Source of the DNA: an uncultured Capnocytophaga sp.
GTDB lineage: Bacteria > Bacteroidota > Bacteroidia > Flavobacteriales > Flavobacteriaceae
Assembly (NCBI RefSeq): GCF_937936315.1
Contig: NZ_CALGWU010000002.1
Location: 17,395-81,394, forward strand
Direction: 5' to 3'
DNA length: 64,000 nt
A program made the position numbers and the translations under genes. Of the stretch, positions 55,700-63,942 are shown piece by piece. Below the pieces are notes generated by a model. It saw only the letters and a list, made by a program, of their open reading frames with translations, had not been told where the DNA came from and did no database searches. How positions within the stretch are numbered: position 1 is the first letter of the stretch; every line of letters begins with the position of its first letter.

Positions 55700-56155
55700 A
55701 TGACCTTAGAAACGATCATTACCCATTACAGAAATCGCTTAGTGGCATTGCCCGATGCCATACTTATAGGCGAAATCCCCGAAGGAGCTGAAAATATTTC
55801 CTCAGAGGTGTTACAACTCATAGCCCCTGCACATTGTGCTTTTTTAAAACTTTGCAATGGTGGCTCTTTTGGCGATATCATTCTGTGGAGTACAGAGGAA
55901 CTATTAGATAACCAATATCGCGTCCCCGCCAATCAAACTTCGTGGTATGAAATAGGGCAACTATTGTATGAACCACTTTTTCTTGACAAAGATACCCAAC
56001 ACGTAATTTTCCCTGCCGATAGCTATGAAGGTATTGAGGAGATTGATGTTGATTTCAATACTTTTATAAGCGAATACATCTTTGGCAGTAAGTACAAGGA
56101 AAAAATTATAGGCTATGACAATGCCGAGGATGATTGGTCTGGATTTTTAAATTAG
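55700..56155 (+). CDS. SMI1/KNR4 (SUKH) family protein
   Basis: 151 residues from the ATG at 55700. SUKH core: ENISSEVLQLIAPAHCAFLK then LCNGGSFGDIILWSTEEL, and a C-terminal IDVDFNTFISEYIFG. Typical single-domain immunity protein. Confidence 0.75.
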   Translation: MTLETIITHYRNRLVALPDAILIGEIPEGAENISSEVLQLIAPAHCAFLKLCNGGSFGDIILWSTEELLDNQYRVPANQTSWYEIGQLLYEPLFLDKDTQHVIFPADSYEGIEEIDVDFNTFISEYIFGSKYKEKIIGYDNAEDDWSGFLN

Positions 56156-56277
56156 AACATCTAACCACCCTCAACATTTGGGAGCAAACCAAAATTATTG
56201 ATGGAAAGATTTCATTTTTGGAAGAAATACCAAATCTAAAAAAAATAGATATAAGAAAATATACACACTACCATTAA
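56155..56277 (+). pseudogene. Fragment of an LRR-type gene
   Basis: Directly after the SUKH stop a frame reads HLTTLNIWEQTKIIDGKISF then LEEIPNLKKIDIRKY and a TAA. This looks like the last repeat of an LRR protein without its front part. Confidence 0.45.
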
Positions 56278-56281
56278 AGCT

Positions 56282-56301
56282 AATTTGCTAATTAGCAAAT
56301 T
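56282..56301. repeat. Perfect palindrome before the DUF389 gene
   Basis: AATTTGCTAATTAGCAAATT overlaps the -33 box. It differs by one base from the palindrome at 15212-15231. Confidence 0.65.
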
Positions 56302-56314
56302 ATTACTATCTTTG
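56284..56314 (+). promoter_or_regulatory. Promoter of the DUF389 gene
   Basis: TTTG (56284-56287), 19 bases, TATCTTTG (56307-56314). Confidence 0.7.
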
Positions 56315-56353
56315 CCCCTAATATTTAAACTAACATCATAAATACTTAACATT

Positions 56354-57670
56354 ATGAGTTTTTTGAAAAAACTTTTTAATTTACATCAAGGAGAAGAGAA
56401 AAAGGAAAAAGTAATTGAAGATATCCTTAGCAATATCTCTTTTCGTGGCGCTAACTTGTGGATTTTATCGTGTGCTATCCTCATTGCTTCTATTGGGCTG
56501 AATGTCAATTCTACCGCTGTTATCATTGGGGCGATGCTTATTTCACCTTTGATGGGACCTATCGTAGGGGCAGGATTTGCATTGGCTACTTACGATTTCG
56601 ACCTATTGAAAAAAACGGGGCGCAGTTTGCTTATCGCTACGATAGTGAGCCTCACAGTATCGTTTATCTACTTCTATATCAGTCCGTTTAAAGATGTACA
56701 GTCAGAGCTTCTGGCACGTACTTCGCCTACCATTTACGATGTGCTTATCGCCTTTGTAGGTGGGTTGGTAGGAGCTATCTCCCTCACCCGTCAAGACAGA
56801 GGGAACCCTATCCCAGGGGTGGCAATTGCTACCGCTTTGATGCCACCGCTTTGTACAGCTGGATTTGGCTTGGCTACGGGCAATATTAGTTTTTTTTTAG
56901 GAGCTTTCTACCTCTATAGCATCAACTGTTTCTTCATTGGGATTGCCACTTTCCTCATCATCAAATACCTGAAATACACTCCTAAAAACACGGGTAACGA
57001 AGCGCTCAACAAGCGTTTGCGCGTTGTTATCACCACATTGGTCATCCTCATTGTTACCCCCAGTTTGTATTTGGCATATAGCCTTTTGAAAGAAAAGGAA
57101 TTCCACGAGAATGTAGCTCATTATATCACTGCCGAGTTCGAAAACAGCGGTTATACTATCATTTATAAGAAAATACGCTACAACACGAACCCTAAAAGCA
57201 TTGAATTAGCGTTTTTGGATAAGAAATTTAGCGATGAAGAGTTAAAAATGCTGCAAAGCAACCTTAAAAACTTCAATCTACTCAATACTGAGCTTATTGT
57301 ACGACAAAAAGAATCGGAAATTGATAAAGAAATACTATTGGAAATCAACAAAAACAAGTCGTCGCTCTCTAGTAAAGATGTGATGATAAAGAACCTAACT
57401 GACGAACTGGAAAAATACAAGCCTACTGATGCTATTTTTGCTAAAGAAATGCAGGTATTATTCCCAAGCATAGACGATTTTTATTTTGGCAAGCTGAACC
57501 ACTTGTCTAATAAAGATTCTCTACAAACGGCTACTGTACTGCTCTACACCCTGAAAAAAGATACTATAAAGGGCAAAGAAGTGGTTAAAGAAATAGATGC
57601 CGCGCGATTGCAACAATGGCTCGCTGAGAAGTTTGGCGATAAGAAAGTAATTTGCCGAGTAGCAGATTAG
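56354..57670 (+). CDS. DUF389-family membrane protein
   Basis: 438 residues. About six membrane helices in residues 30-240, including STAVIIGAMLISPLMGPIVG and PGVAIATALMPPLCTAGFGL, the family hallmarks. A long charged, partly coiled-coil tail (240-438) follows. Function unknown. Confidence 0.85.
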   Translation: MSFLKKLFNLHQGEEKKEKVIEDILSNISFRGANLWILSCAILIASIGLNVNSTAVIIGAMLISPLMGPIVGAGFALATYDFDLLKKTGRSLLIATIVSLTVSFIYFYISPFKDVQSELLARTSPTIYDVLIAFVGGLVGAISLTRQDRGNPIPGVAIATALMPPLCTAGFGLATGNISFFLGAFYLYSINCFFIGIATFLIIKYLKYTPKNTGNEALNKRLRVVITTLVILIVTPSLYLAYSLLKEKEFHENVAHYITAEFENSGYTIIYKKIRYNTNPKSIELAFLDKKFSDEELKMLQSNLKNFNLLNTELIVRQKESEIDKEILLEINKNKSSLSSKDVMIKNLTDELEKYKPTDAIFAKEMQVLFPSIDDFYFGKLNHLSNKDSLQTATVLLYTLKKDTIKGKEVVKEIDAARLQQWLAEKFGDKKVICRVAD

Positions 57671-57672
57671 GT

Positions 57673-57711
57673 CCGTAGCACGACACGCAAGTCGTAGCAC
57701 GACAAACTGTA
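57673..57711 (+). repeat. Double CGTAGCACGACA box (copy B)
   Basis: CCGTAGCACGACA, then GCAA, then GTCGTAGCACGACA. Each box can fold on itself (TCGT-AGC-ACGA). A conserved terminator hairpin follows. Confidence 0.7.
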
Positions 57712-57718
57712 AAAAATT

Positions 57719-57763
57719 CCCCGTGATGCAAACTGTCTATGTGGCTCGCATCACGGGGTTTTT
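57719..57763 (+). terminator. Terminator with conserved loop (copy B)
   Basis: CCCCGTGATGC / GCATCACGGGG, 11 bp perfect, 18-base loop, T run. Confidence 0.85.
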
Positions 57764-57821
57764 ATATACCATTATCAATATTTATTATAGGAAACTTTTA
57801 TCGTGTTTAAAGTTTTTAACC

Positions 57822-57829
57822 TACCTTTG
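57822..57829 (+). promoter_or_regulatory. -7 box of the hydrolase gene
   Basis: TACCTTTG, 23 bases before the ATG at 57853. Confidence 0.5.
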
Positions 57830-57852
57830 CACCCGATTTAAAAATAAACTTT

Positions 57853-58686
57853 ATGAACAGTTACTCCAATATCCCTAATAAATTCATCACCACTGCCGAT
57901 GGCGTACAAATCGCTTATCGCGATTATGGAAACCCCAATGGCGATACCCTCCTACTCTTTGTGCATTTGGCTGCCAACTTAGATAATTGGCGCCCCGAAT
58001 TATTAGACCTCTTGGCTGAAAAACACCGCATTATCACTTTTGATTATCGCGGCGTAGGGCTTTCAGAAGGCAAACAATCACTTAGCATTGCCCAAATGGC
58101 TAAAGATAGCTTGCTGTTTATCGATGCTTTGCAGTTAGACAAAGTGCATTTGTTAGGCTTCTCGATGGGTGGTTTTGTAGTGCAGGAACTAATTCCGCTT
58201 GCTCCCGAGCGTTTTGATAAAATTGTTTTAGCAGGTACAGGACTCAGAGGTGGGAAAGACATCGATCGCATCACCCCTATAGCCGATAAACATACACTCA
58301 AAGCTATTCTCACCTTCAAAGACCCTAAGTATTATATGTTCTTCAATCAGAATGAAAACGGGAAACGGAAGGCTAATGAGTTCCTGCAAAGCCTCAAACA
58401 GCGCAAAGAAGGCAAAGATAGGTCTATTAGCTGGAAAAGTTACAGACGACAGCTCAAGGCTATTACTCTATGGGGCAAAGCTCCTCAAGCCGACCTTTCA
58501 GCTATCAAGCAACCTACCTTAGTAGTCAATGGCGATAATGATGTGATGGTGCGCACCGAGCATTCGTACACACTCGCTAAAAATATCCCTAATAGCAAGC
58601 TCATCATCTACCCCGATGCAGGACACGGTGCTGCTTTTCAAGAATATACCTCTTTTGCTAATGAAGTACTTAACTTTTTAAAATAA
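57853..58686 (+). CDS. Alpha/beta hydrolase
   Basis: 277 residues. Nucleophile elbow GFSMGG at 102-107 (Ser104), Asp in NGDNDVM near 230 and His in DAGHGAAF near 257 form the triad. Substrate unknown. It ends 5 bases before the oxidoreductase gene, so both are one transcript. Confidence 0.88.
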   Translation: MNSYSNIPNKFITTADGVQIAYRDYGNPNGDTLLLFVHLAANLDNWRPELLDLLAEKHRIITFDYRGVGLSEGKQSLSIAQMAKDSLLFIDALQLDKVHLLGFSMGGFVVQELIPLAPERFDKIVLAGTGLRGGKDIDRITPIADKHTLKAILTFKDPKYYMFFNQNENGKRKANEFLQSLKQRKEGKDRSISWKSYRRQLKAITLWGKAPQADLSAIKQPTLVVNGDNDVMVRTEHSYTLAKNIPNSKLIIYPDAGHGAAFQEYTSFANEVLNFLK

Positions 58687-58691
58687 CAACA

Positions 58692-59687
58692 ATGAAAGCC
58701 TATTTTATCAACAAATATCAGAAAACGCCCGCTACTCTTGGCGAGCAACCCTCCCCTACTATCAATGAAAACCAAGTGCTTATCGAAGTAAAAGCCGCTG
58801 GACTTAACCACTTAGACCTACGCATCAAAAGCGGTGAGTTTAAGCTATTAGTGCGCAATACTTTTCCTCTTATCTTAGGGCACGACCTATCGGGGGTAGT
58901 GCGCGCAGTAGGCAGCAAGGTTACCCAGTACCAAGTAGGCGATGAAGTAATGGCACGCCCCCGCGATGGGCATATAGGTGCTTTTGCCCAGCAAATAGCC
59001 GTTTATGAAGCCGATGTAGCTCCTAAGCCTAAAAACATTACAATGGAAGAAGCCGCTGGTGTGCCTTTGGTAGCCCTTACTGCTTGGCAAGCCTTGGTTG
59101 AGAAAGCCAACGTGCAGAAAGGACAAAAAGTGTTTATACACGCGGGTTCAGGTGGAGTAGGCACTATCGCTATTCAGTTGGCTAAACATTTGGGAGCCTA
59201 TGTAGCTACCACTACCAGTACCGATAATATCGCCTTTGTAAAGGATTTAGGATCCGATGAGGTTATCGATTATCGCAAGGAAGATTTTTCTGAAAAACTA
59301 ACCGACTATGATGTGGTACTCAATAGTTTAGACGAGGCTACTTTGCTCAAATCAACAAAGATACTCAAGGCAGGCGGTCATCTCATCTCTATTTCAGGAC
59401 CTCCTACCAAAGCATACGCTAAAGAAGCAAAATTAGGATGGATACTGCAGCAAGTAATGCACTTCATCAGTAGGAAAGTGCGAAAAGTATGCGCCCAAAA
59501 GCAATTGCAATACGACTTTCTATTTATGCGAGCCAATGGCGCACAGCTTACCCAAATAAGTCACTTAATAGAAAACGGAAGTCTTCGCCCTATAACTGAT
59601 AAAGTTTTCCCTTTTAACCAAATAGCTGAAGCCTTTGACTATATGGGCAAAGGAAGAGCCAAAGGAAAAGTAGTAGTTAGTTTTTAG
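58692..59687 (+). CDS. Zinc-free quinone-oxidoreductase-type MDR enzyme
   Basis: 331 residues. GroES-like N-terminal domain and a Rossmann domain with AGSGGVGTIAIQLAKHLGA (near 151-169). Zinc ligands of alcohol dehydrogenases are absent, so it is of the NADPH-dependent quinone/enone reductase type. Ends directly in a GTCGTAGCACGACA box. Confidence 0.88.
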   Translation: MKAYFINKYQKTPATLGEQPSPTINENQVLIEVKAAGLNHLDLRIKSGEFKLLVRNTFPLILGHDLSGVVRAVGSKVTQYQVGDEVMARPRDGHIGAFAQQIAVYEADVAPKPKNITMEEAAGVPLVALTAWQALVEKANVQKGQKVFIHAGSGGVGTIAIQLAKHLGAYVATTTSTDNIAFVKDLGSDEVIDYRKEDFSEKLTDYDVVLNSLDEATLLKSTKILKAGGHLISISGPPTKAYAKEAKLGWILQQVMHFISRKVRKVCAQKQLQYDFLFMRANGAQLTQISHLIENGSLRPITDKVFPFNQIAEAFDYMGKGRAKGKVVVSF

Positions 59688-59719
59688 TCGTAGCACGACA
59701 AGCAAGTCGTAGCACGACA
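59687..59719 (+). repeat. Double GTCGTAGCACGACA box (copy C)
   Basis: Two perfect copies (59687-59700, 59706-59719) directly after the oxidoreductase stop. Confidence 0.75.
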
Positions 59720-59729
59720 AGCTGTAATA

Positions 59730-59768
59730 AACTCCCCGTGTGGTATGGTACTACACGAGGAGTTTTTT
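59730..59768 (+). terminator. Terminator (copy C)
   Basis: AACTCCCCGTGT / TACACGAGGAGTT with a T run. The inner loop differs from copies B, D and E. Confidence 0.75.
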
Positions 59769-59810
59769 ATAAAAGGCACAAATTTAGTAGGTTAAGTAAA
59801 AAATAATATG

Positions 59811-59818
59811 TACTTTTG
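59811..59818 (+). promoter_or_regulatory. -7 box before the leader-peptide/DUF302 unit
   Basis: TACTTTTG. Transcription would start near 59825. Confidence 0.55.
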
Positions 59819-59831
59819 CATATTATACCGT

Positions 59832-59858
59832 TTAAAGGTAGCCTGTGGCTACCTTTAA
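59832..59858 (+). promoter_or_regulatory. Leader stem-loop
   Basis: TTAAAGGTAGCC - TGT - GGCTACCTTTAA, a perfect 12-bp stem close to the 5' end of the expected message. It may stabilise the RNA or control the short frame that follows. Confidence 0.6.
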
Positions 59859-59877
59859 GTGCAAAAAAGAATACATT

Positions 59878-59961
59878 ATGGATAAAATAACTCATCTGTA
59901 TCAACAGTGGAAAGCTGGAAATCCACCACAAACTAAACGAACTTACCCTTACTTTCTTTAA
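59878..59961 (+). CDS. 27-residue open frame in the leader
   Basis: MDKITHLYQQWKAGNPPQTK, then RTYPYFL. It follows a promoter box and a leader hairpin and precedes the DUF302 gene by 22 bases. It could be a leader peptide, a small protein or chance. Confidence 0.35.
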   Translation: MDKITHLYQQWKAGNPPQTKRTYPYFL

Positions 59962-59983
59962 AAGAATACTTATAATAAACTAT

Positions 59984-60448
59984 ATGAAACACTTAATTAT
60001 CTTGTTATTATTCCCGTTCTTAGCAGCGGCACAACCTATTATTAGTTGTACTGATGTAATAAAACCTTATGCTGACTTTCAGAGTCCATTGGCTTTTGAA
60101 GAGACTGTGGTAGCCCTTCAAAAAGAGCTAAATAGTAGGGGCATTACCATTTTTGCTACTATCGACCATAAAAAGGCTGCCGAGGCTGTAGGCGAAAGTA
60201 TGCCGCCTGCCACTGTGCTTATAGTAGGCAACCCCAAAGTAGGGACTGCCCTAATGCAGGAAAACCCTCGCTTTGCTATTGAACTCCCTTTGAAAATCCT
60301 CATCTATGAGGAAAATAAAACAGTAAACATACGCTACGAGAAAATTGCTGCTATGGGCGAAAAATACCATATCAAGCAAAACTTCGCTACAGCAGAAAAG
60401 ATAGATAGCGCCATGCAACAGCTGATTAAATTAGTAATTGGGAAATAA
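59984..60448 (+). CDS. DUF302-family secreted protein
   Basis: 154 residues with a signal peptide (cut near AAAQ, residue 17). The DUF302 domain is clear: FEETVVALQKELNSRGITIF, then ATIDHKKAAEAVG, TVLIVGNPKVGTALM and AIELPLKILIYE. Fold known, role unknown. Confidence 0.88.
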   Translation: MKHLIILLLFPFLAAAQPIISCTDVIKPYADFQSPLAFEETVVALQKELNSRGITIFATIDHKKAAEAVGESMPPATVLIVGNPKVGTALMQENPRFAIELPLKILIYEENKTVNIRYEKIAAMGEKYHIKQNFATAEKIDSAMQQLIKLVIGK

Positions 60449-60457
60449 GCAAATTAG

Positions 60458-60490
60458 GTCGTAGCACGACACGCAAGTCGTAGCACCACA
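60458..60490 (+). repeat. Double GTCGTAGCACGACA box (copy D)
   Basis: First box perfect (60458-60471), second with one change (GTCGTAGCACCACA, 60477-60490). Confidence 0.75.
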
Positions 60491-60501
60491 CTCAATAAAA
60501 C

Positions 60502-60552
60502 AACTCCCCGTAATGCAAACTGCCTATGCGGCTCGCATCACGGGGAGTTTTT
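60502..60552 (+). terminator. Terminator with conserved loop (copy D)
   Basis: AACTCCCCGTAATGC / GCATCACGGGGAGTT, 15 bp with one mismatch; loop nearly the same as in copies B and E. Confidence 0.85.
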
Positions 60553-60564
60553 GTTAATTATTAA

Positions 60565-60594
60565 TTGTTAATTGCTAATTGTTTTGTACCTTTG
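60565..60594 (+). promoter_or_regulatory. Promoter of the BRO-N gene
   Basis: TTG (60565-60567), 19 bases, TACCTTTG (60587-60594). Confidence 0.6.
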
Positions 60595-60621
60595 TAACTC
60601 GAAAATATTTCATCATCTGAA

Positions 60622-61455
60622 ATGAAAAAAGAAGCTATCAAATTATTTGAAGAACGCAAGGTGCGAACCATTTGGGACGACACTCACGAGAAATGGTATT
60701 TCTCTATTGTAGATGTAGTGGCTATACTTGCGGATAGTAAAGATTTTCTTACTGCTCGAAAGTATTGGAACAAACTAAAAGAACGACTCAAAAAAGAGGG
60801 AAATGAAACGGTGTCAAATTGTCACCAGTTGAAATTAGAAGCTGCTGATGGTAAAATGCGACTTACTGATGTTGCTGATACTGAACAACTTTTCCGCTTG
60901 ATACAGTCTATACCTTCTCCTAAGGCAGAACCTTTCAAACTATGGATGGCAGAAGTTGCTAGCACTCGTATTGACCAATTGCAAGACCCTGAACGCTCTA
61001 TAGAACAAGCCGTAGCCGATTATCGCCGCTTGGGATATTCGGAGGCGTGGATAAACCAACGTATCAAATCTATTGAAGTACGAAAAGAGCTTACCGATGA
61101 GTGGAAACGTACGGGAGTAAAGGAAGGTGTAGAGTACGCTACTCTCACTGATATTATCACCCAACAATGGAGTGGCTTTACTACCAAAGAATACAAGCAG
61201 TACAAAGGACTCAAAAAAGAGAACTTACGCGACAATATGACTAACTTGGAAATGGCTTTTAACATATTAGCCGAAGCCTCAGCTACCGAACTTTCCAAAC
61301 AACGCGATCCACAAGGAGTAGAAGAACAGAAAAAGGTAGCTAAAGAAGGTGGTAGTGTAGCCAAAGTAGCGCGCAAGCAATTGGAAGCTCAATTGGGGCG
61401 CAGTGTCATATCGCCTACAAAAGCAAAAGACTACCTTAAAATTAAGAAGTCGTAG
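60622..61455 (+). CDS. BRO-N domain protein
   Basis: 277 residues. The N-terminal ~110 residues form a BRO-N domain (VRTIWDDTHEKWYFSIVDVV, LTDVADTEQLFRLIQSI), as in phage antirepressors and DinD-like proteins. The helical remainder (KSIEVRKELTDEWKRTG, LSKQRDPQGVEEQKKVAKEG) is shared with chromosomal BRO-type proteins. Role unknown; possibly DNA-binding. The stop comes from a repeat box. Confidence 0.8.
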   Translation: MKKEAIKLFEERKVRTIWDDTHEKWYFSIVDVVAILADSKDFLTARKYWNKLKERLKKEGNETVSNCHQLKLEAADGKMRLTDVADTEQLFRLIQSIPSPKAEPFKLWMAEVASTRIDQLQDPERSIEQAVADYRRLGYSEAWINQRIKSIEVRKELTDEWKRTGVKEGVEYATLTDIITQQWSGFTTKEYKQYKGLKKENLRDNMTNLEMAFNILAEASATELSKQRDPQGVEEQKKVAKEGGSVAKVARKQLEAQLGRSVISPTKAKDYLKIKKS

Positions 61456-61462
61456 CACGACA
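61449..61462 (+). repeat. GTCGTAGCACGACA box (copy E)
   Basis: Single box; its TAG is the stop codon of the BRO-N gene. Confidence 0.75.
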
Positions 61463-61474
61463 CACAATAAATAA

Positions 61475-61524
61475 AACTCCCCATAATGCAAACTGCCTGT
61501 GCGGCTCGCATCACGGGGAGTTTT
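61475..61524 (+). terminator. Terminator with conserved loop (copy E)
   Basis: AACTCCCCATAATGC / GCATCACGGGGAGTT, T run after it; two mismatches on the left arm. Confidence 0.8.
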
Positions 61525-61552
61525 CGTCTCTCGTCATTCGTCTCTCGTCATT
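61525..61552. repeat. Two tandem copies of CGTCTCTCGTCATT
   Basis: 14-base unit, two perfect copies, overlapping the 3' end of the CPBP protease gene and encoding its last residues. Confidence 0.65.
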
Positions 61553-62382
61553 CGTAACTTCCTCAGCCATAAACCTACACCGAGATACAACAGACAAGGG
61601 ATTATCCCCGAAACTGGCGAAATGAGTATCTCTCTACCTGTTTCTATAAAAATATGCTTGTCGTATATCAGGCTGTTGATAGTGGTATCCTCAATAGCGT
61701 GCATCCACACCCCAGCCCATATCGACTTTGTAAGACGGAAAAGTTCGGTATACATCACCGTCCACGAGATGCAGCACACTAATGCCATTACGCAAAAAGT
61801 AACCTTATCGTAAGGGAATACGGCAAATAGCTGTTCAGGTTTTAGGAAGTAGAAAAAGTAAGGCAAATGCCACGAGCACCACACTACCCCCACAATGAGA
61901 TAGAGCCACACGTCTTTAATTTTCAAACTGAGCAAACGAGCCGTAAGATACCCCCGCCACGACGATTCTTCAAAGAAATTCTTTACAAATTCGGCTACTA
62001 CAAAAATACCAAAGCCCGCAAAATAGTCTGTCCACCGGATTTGCACGTCCAGCCAGCCTAACAACTCGCCTATAAGCAGGGTAACGGCAATCACCGCAGG
62101 GTAAATAAGGGTTGCCACCCCATACCAACGCAGGTTTTTCTTAATAAGCGGACGCAATCCTGCATCGCGCCAACCATCACCCATAAAAGTGCGCAACAAG
62201 AGCCAAGTAAGCAGGGGAGCCACTATAAAAATACCCATTCCGCTAGTACCATTACTGGTATCACTGAAATCGCCTATTGTTTCGCCCGTAAGAGCATCCA
62301 CCCATACGCCCACCCAGCCACAACTGAGGGCTACGAGAATAAAAATACATAAATTTCTAATAGTTCGTGCTTGATGCTTCAT
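61534..62382 (-). CDS. CPBP-family intramembrane metalloprotease
   Basis: 282 residues, about eight membrane helices. The motifs FFEESSWRGYL at 136-146, WHLPYF at 181-186 and MHAIEDTT near 238-245 carry the catalytic Glu and His residues of the Rce1/CPBP family. Some members are immunity proteins for bacteriocins; others process prenylated proteins. Confidence 0.88.
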   Translation of the reverse strand: MKHQARTIRNLCIFILVALSCGWVGVWVDALTGETIGDFSDTSNGTSGMGIFIVAPLLTWLLLRTFMGDGWRDAGLRPLIKKNLRWYGVATLIYPAVIAVTLLIGELLGWLDVQIRWTDYFAGFGIFVVAEFVKNFFEESSWRGYLTARLLSLKIKDVWLYLIVGVVWCSWHLPYFFYFLKPEQLFAVFPYDKVTFCVMALVCCISWTVMYTELFRLTKSIWAGVWMHAIEDTTINSLIYDKHIFIETGREILISPVSGIIPCLLYLGVGLWLRKLRMTRDE

Positions 62383-62400
62383 CTTTTAAAAATATTTAAT

Positions 62401-62419
62401 TATCTTTGGCGCAAAATTA
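62401..62419. promoter_or_regulatory. Two face-to-face -7 boxes
   Basis: TATCTTTG (62401-62408, plus, for the LuxR-type gene) and the reverse complement of TAATTTTG (62412-62419, minus, for the CPBP gene) point at each other with 3 bases between them. Confidence 0.6.
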
Positions 62420-62467
62420 CGCCGGTGCACATCACTACACAATACTGAATAATAACCATTTTTTAAG

Positions 62468-63109
62468 ATGACAACCGATAAAAGCATAGAGGAAATAGCC
62501 CAAGAATACATTTCTTATATGAAAATCTTGGAACAAGCAGGTAGTTTTGCCGTTTTTCTATCGGATAAATTCGGGCATTACTATTATGTAACCGAATATA
62601 TTGAAGCATCTCAAGAGCTCAATATTGAAAAATTAGTACATCCCGATGATTTAGAGGTGGTAAGAAGAATTGATAAAAAAGTATGGGAGTTTTTAGATAC
62701 ACTCCCCGAGGAAGAAAAGCTAACTTACAAATACATCTATGAAATGAGAGTTTTGGATAGAAGAAAGTATGTACGAATGATTTACCAAATGCGTATATTA
62801 GCCTTTAAAGACGATAATTTTTTGGGAATGGGCATCATAGACCTCGCTCCCGAGCAATCAGCCAATACTTCTGTCCGTTTTCAAATAAAAAACTGCCTTA
62901 CCGATGAGATTGTACCTTTTGTTATCGAAAGTGCTACCGATGTCCTGCTCACTCCGCGCGAAAGAGAGATACTCGCCCTTGCCAAAGAAGGAATGTTCAG
63001 CAAAGAAATCTCTGAAAAACTGAACATCAGCATACATACCGTAAACCGCCACCGCCAAAATATCCTCGAAAAACTACAAGTAGATAATATAATTGAAGCA
63101 ATGAAGTAA
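62468..63109 (+). CDS. LuxR-type transcriptional regulator with PAS-like sensor part
   Basis: 213 residues. The N-terminal ~130 residues look PAS-like (FAVFLSDKFGHYYYVTEYIE). The LuxR/GerE DNA-binding domain follows: LTPREREIL at 161-169 and SIHTVNRHRQNI at 188-199. It converges with the AraC-type gene, 8 bases apart. Confidence 0.85.
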   Translation: MTTDKSIEEIAQEYISYMKILEQAGSFAVFLSDKFGHYYYVTEYIEASQELNIEKLVHPDDLEVVRRIDKKVWEFLDTLPEEEKLTYKYIYEMRVLDRRKYVRMIYQMRILAFKDDNFLGMGIIDLAPEQSANTSVRFQIKNCLTDEIVPFVIESATDVLLTPREREILALAKEGMFSKEISEKLNISIHTVNRHRQNILEKLQVDNIIEAMK

Positions 63110-63117
63110 TTGGCTAA

Positions 63118-63927
63118 TTACTGATAAAATGCACTCGGACTTACTCCTAAGTGCTGTTGTACAAAGCGAGAGAAATAGGCGGTAGAAGAAAAACCAAAAA
63201 GGTCGGTGAGCTCGGTGATAGAGTGTGTTTTCTGTTGCAATAGTTTACGTATATGTATAATAGTAAAGCGGTTAATCCAAAAGAGGGCATTGCGCCCGCT
63301 CACCTGCTTGCATACTTCCGATAGGTGCTTAGGCGAGACAAAAAGCTTATCGGCATAATAGCCCACTTCGCGATGTTGCACATACTCTTCTTGTTCTAAC
63401 AATGCCATAAAACGCACCATAAGATCGTTGTCCTGAAAGGTTATTTTCTGCTGACCAAACAACGAGGTATGAATATCAAAATAATCTAAAAAAAGCATTT
63501 GTACCGCACTGTGTAGCACTTCCTCTTGGAAAGCGTGAGTGGTATCGGTCAGTCGGCGTTTTATTTGCTCGAAATCGTATTGCAATTGGGCAAACTGCTT
63601 TTCGGTAAGGAGCATAATAGGGTTTGCAAACAGTGCCAAAGCCCCCCGTATGCCGTAATTGCTACGCGGGGTGCAGTATTCGGCATATTTAGGGGTGAGG
63701 TAGATACAAGTAGCTTGCAAGTAGGGTGAGGGCACAACAACCTCTATAAACTCCTGATAAGGAATAATCATTGTTTGTCCAGCTTCGAGCACAAAATTTT
63801 CTCCGTTGTACTCAAAAGTATACCTGCCCGCCTGGCACAGCACGTGGGCTATACAATGCCGCAACTCCTCACTACCCAAACGGTGAAGATTATCTTCAAT
63901 AATGATATTTCCGTTATTTTCACTCAT
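63118..63927 (-). CDS. AraC-family transcriptional regulator
   Basis: 269 residues. A cupin-like sensing part (residues ~20-110) and two helix-turn-helix units at the end (GYYADKLFVSPKHLSEVCKQ, then ITELTDLFGFSSTAYFSRFV). Targets unknown. Confidence 0.9.
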   Translation of the reverse strand: MSENNGNIIIEDNLHRLGSEELRHCIAHVLCQAGRYTFEYNGENFVLEAGQTMIIPYQEFIEVVVPSPYLQATCIYLTPKYAEYCTPRSNYGIRGALALFANPIMLLTEKQFAQLQYDFEQIKRRLTDTTHAFQEEVLHSAVQMLFLDYFDIHTSLFGQQKITFQDNDLMVRFMALLEQEEYVQHREVGYYADKLFVSPKHLSEVCKQVSGRNALFWINRFTIIHIRKLLQQKTHSITELTDLFGFSSTAYFSRFVQQHLGVSPSAFYQ

Positions 63928-63934
63928 AGTGCGG

Positions 63935-63942
63935 CAAAGATA
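63935..63942 (-). promoter_or_regulatory. -7 box of the AraC-type gene
   Basis: The minus strand reads TATCTTTG, 8 bases before the start codon; this predicts a very short or absent leader, so the start codon or the box assignment may be off. Confidence 0.4.

Noticed and set aside
57673..61524. CRISPR array
   Set aside because: Repeats are far apart with genes between them, no regular spacers and no cas genes.
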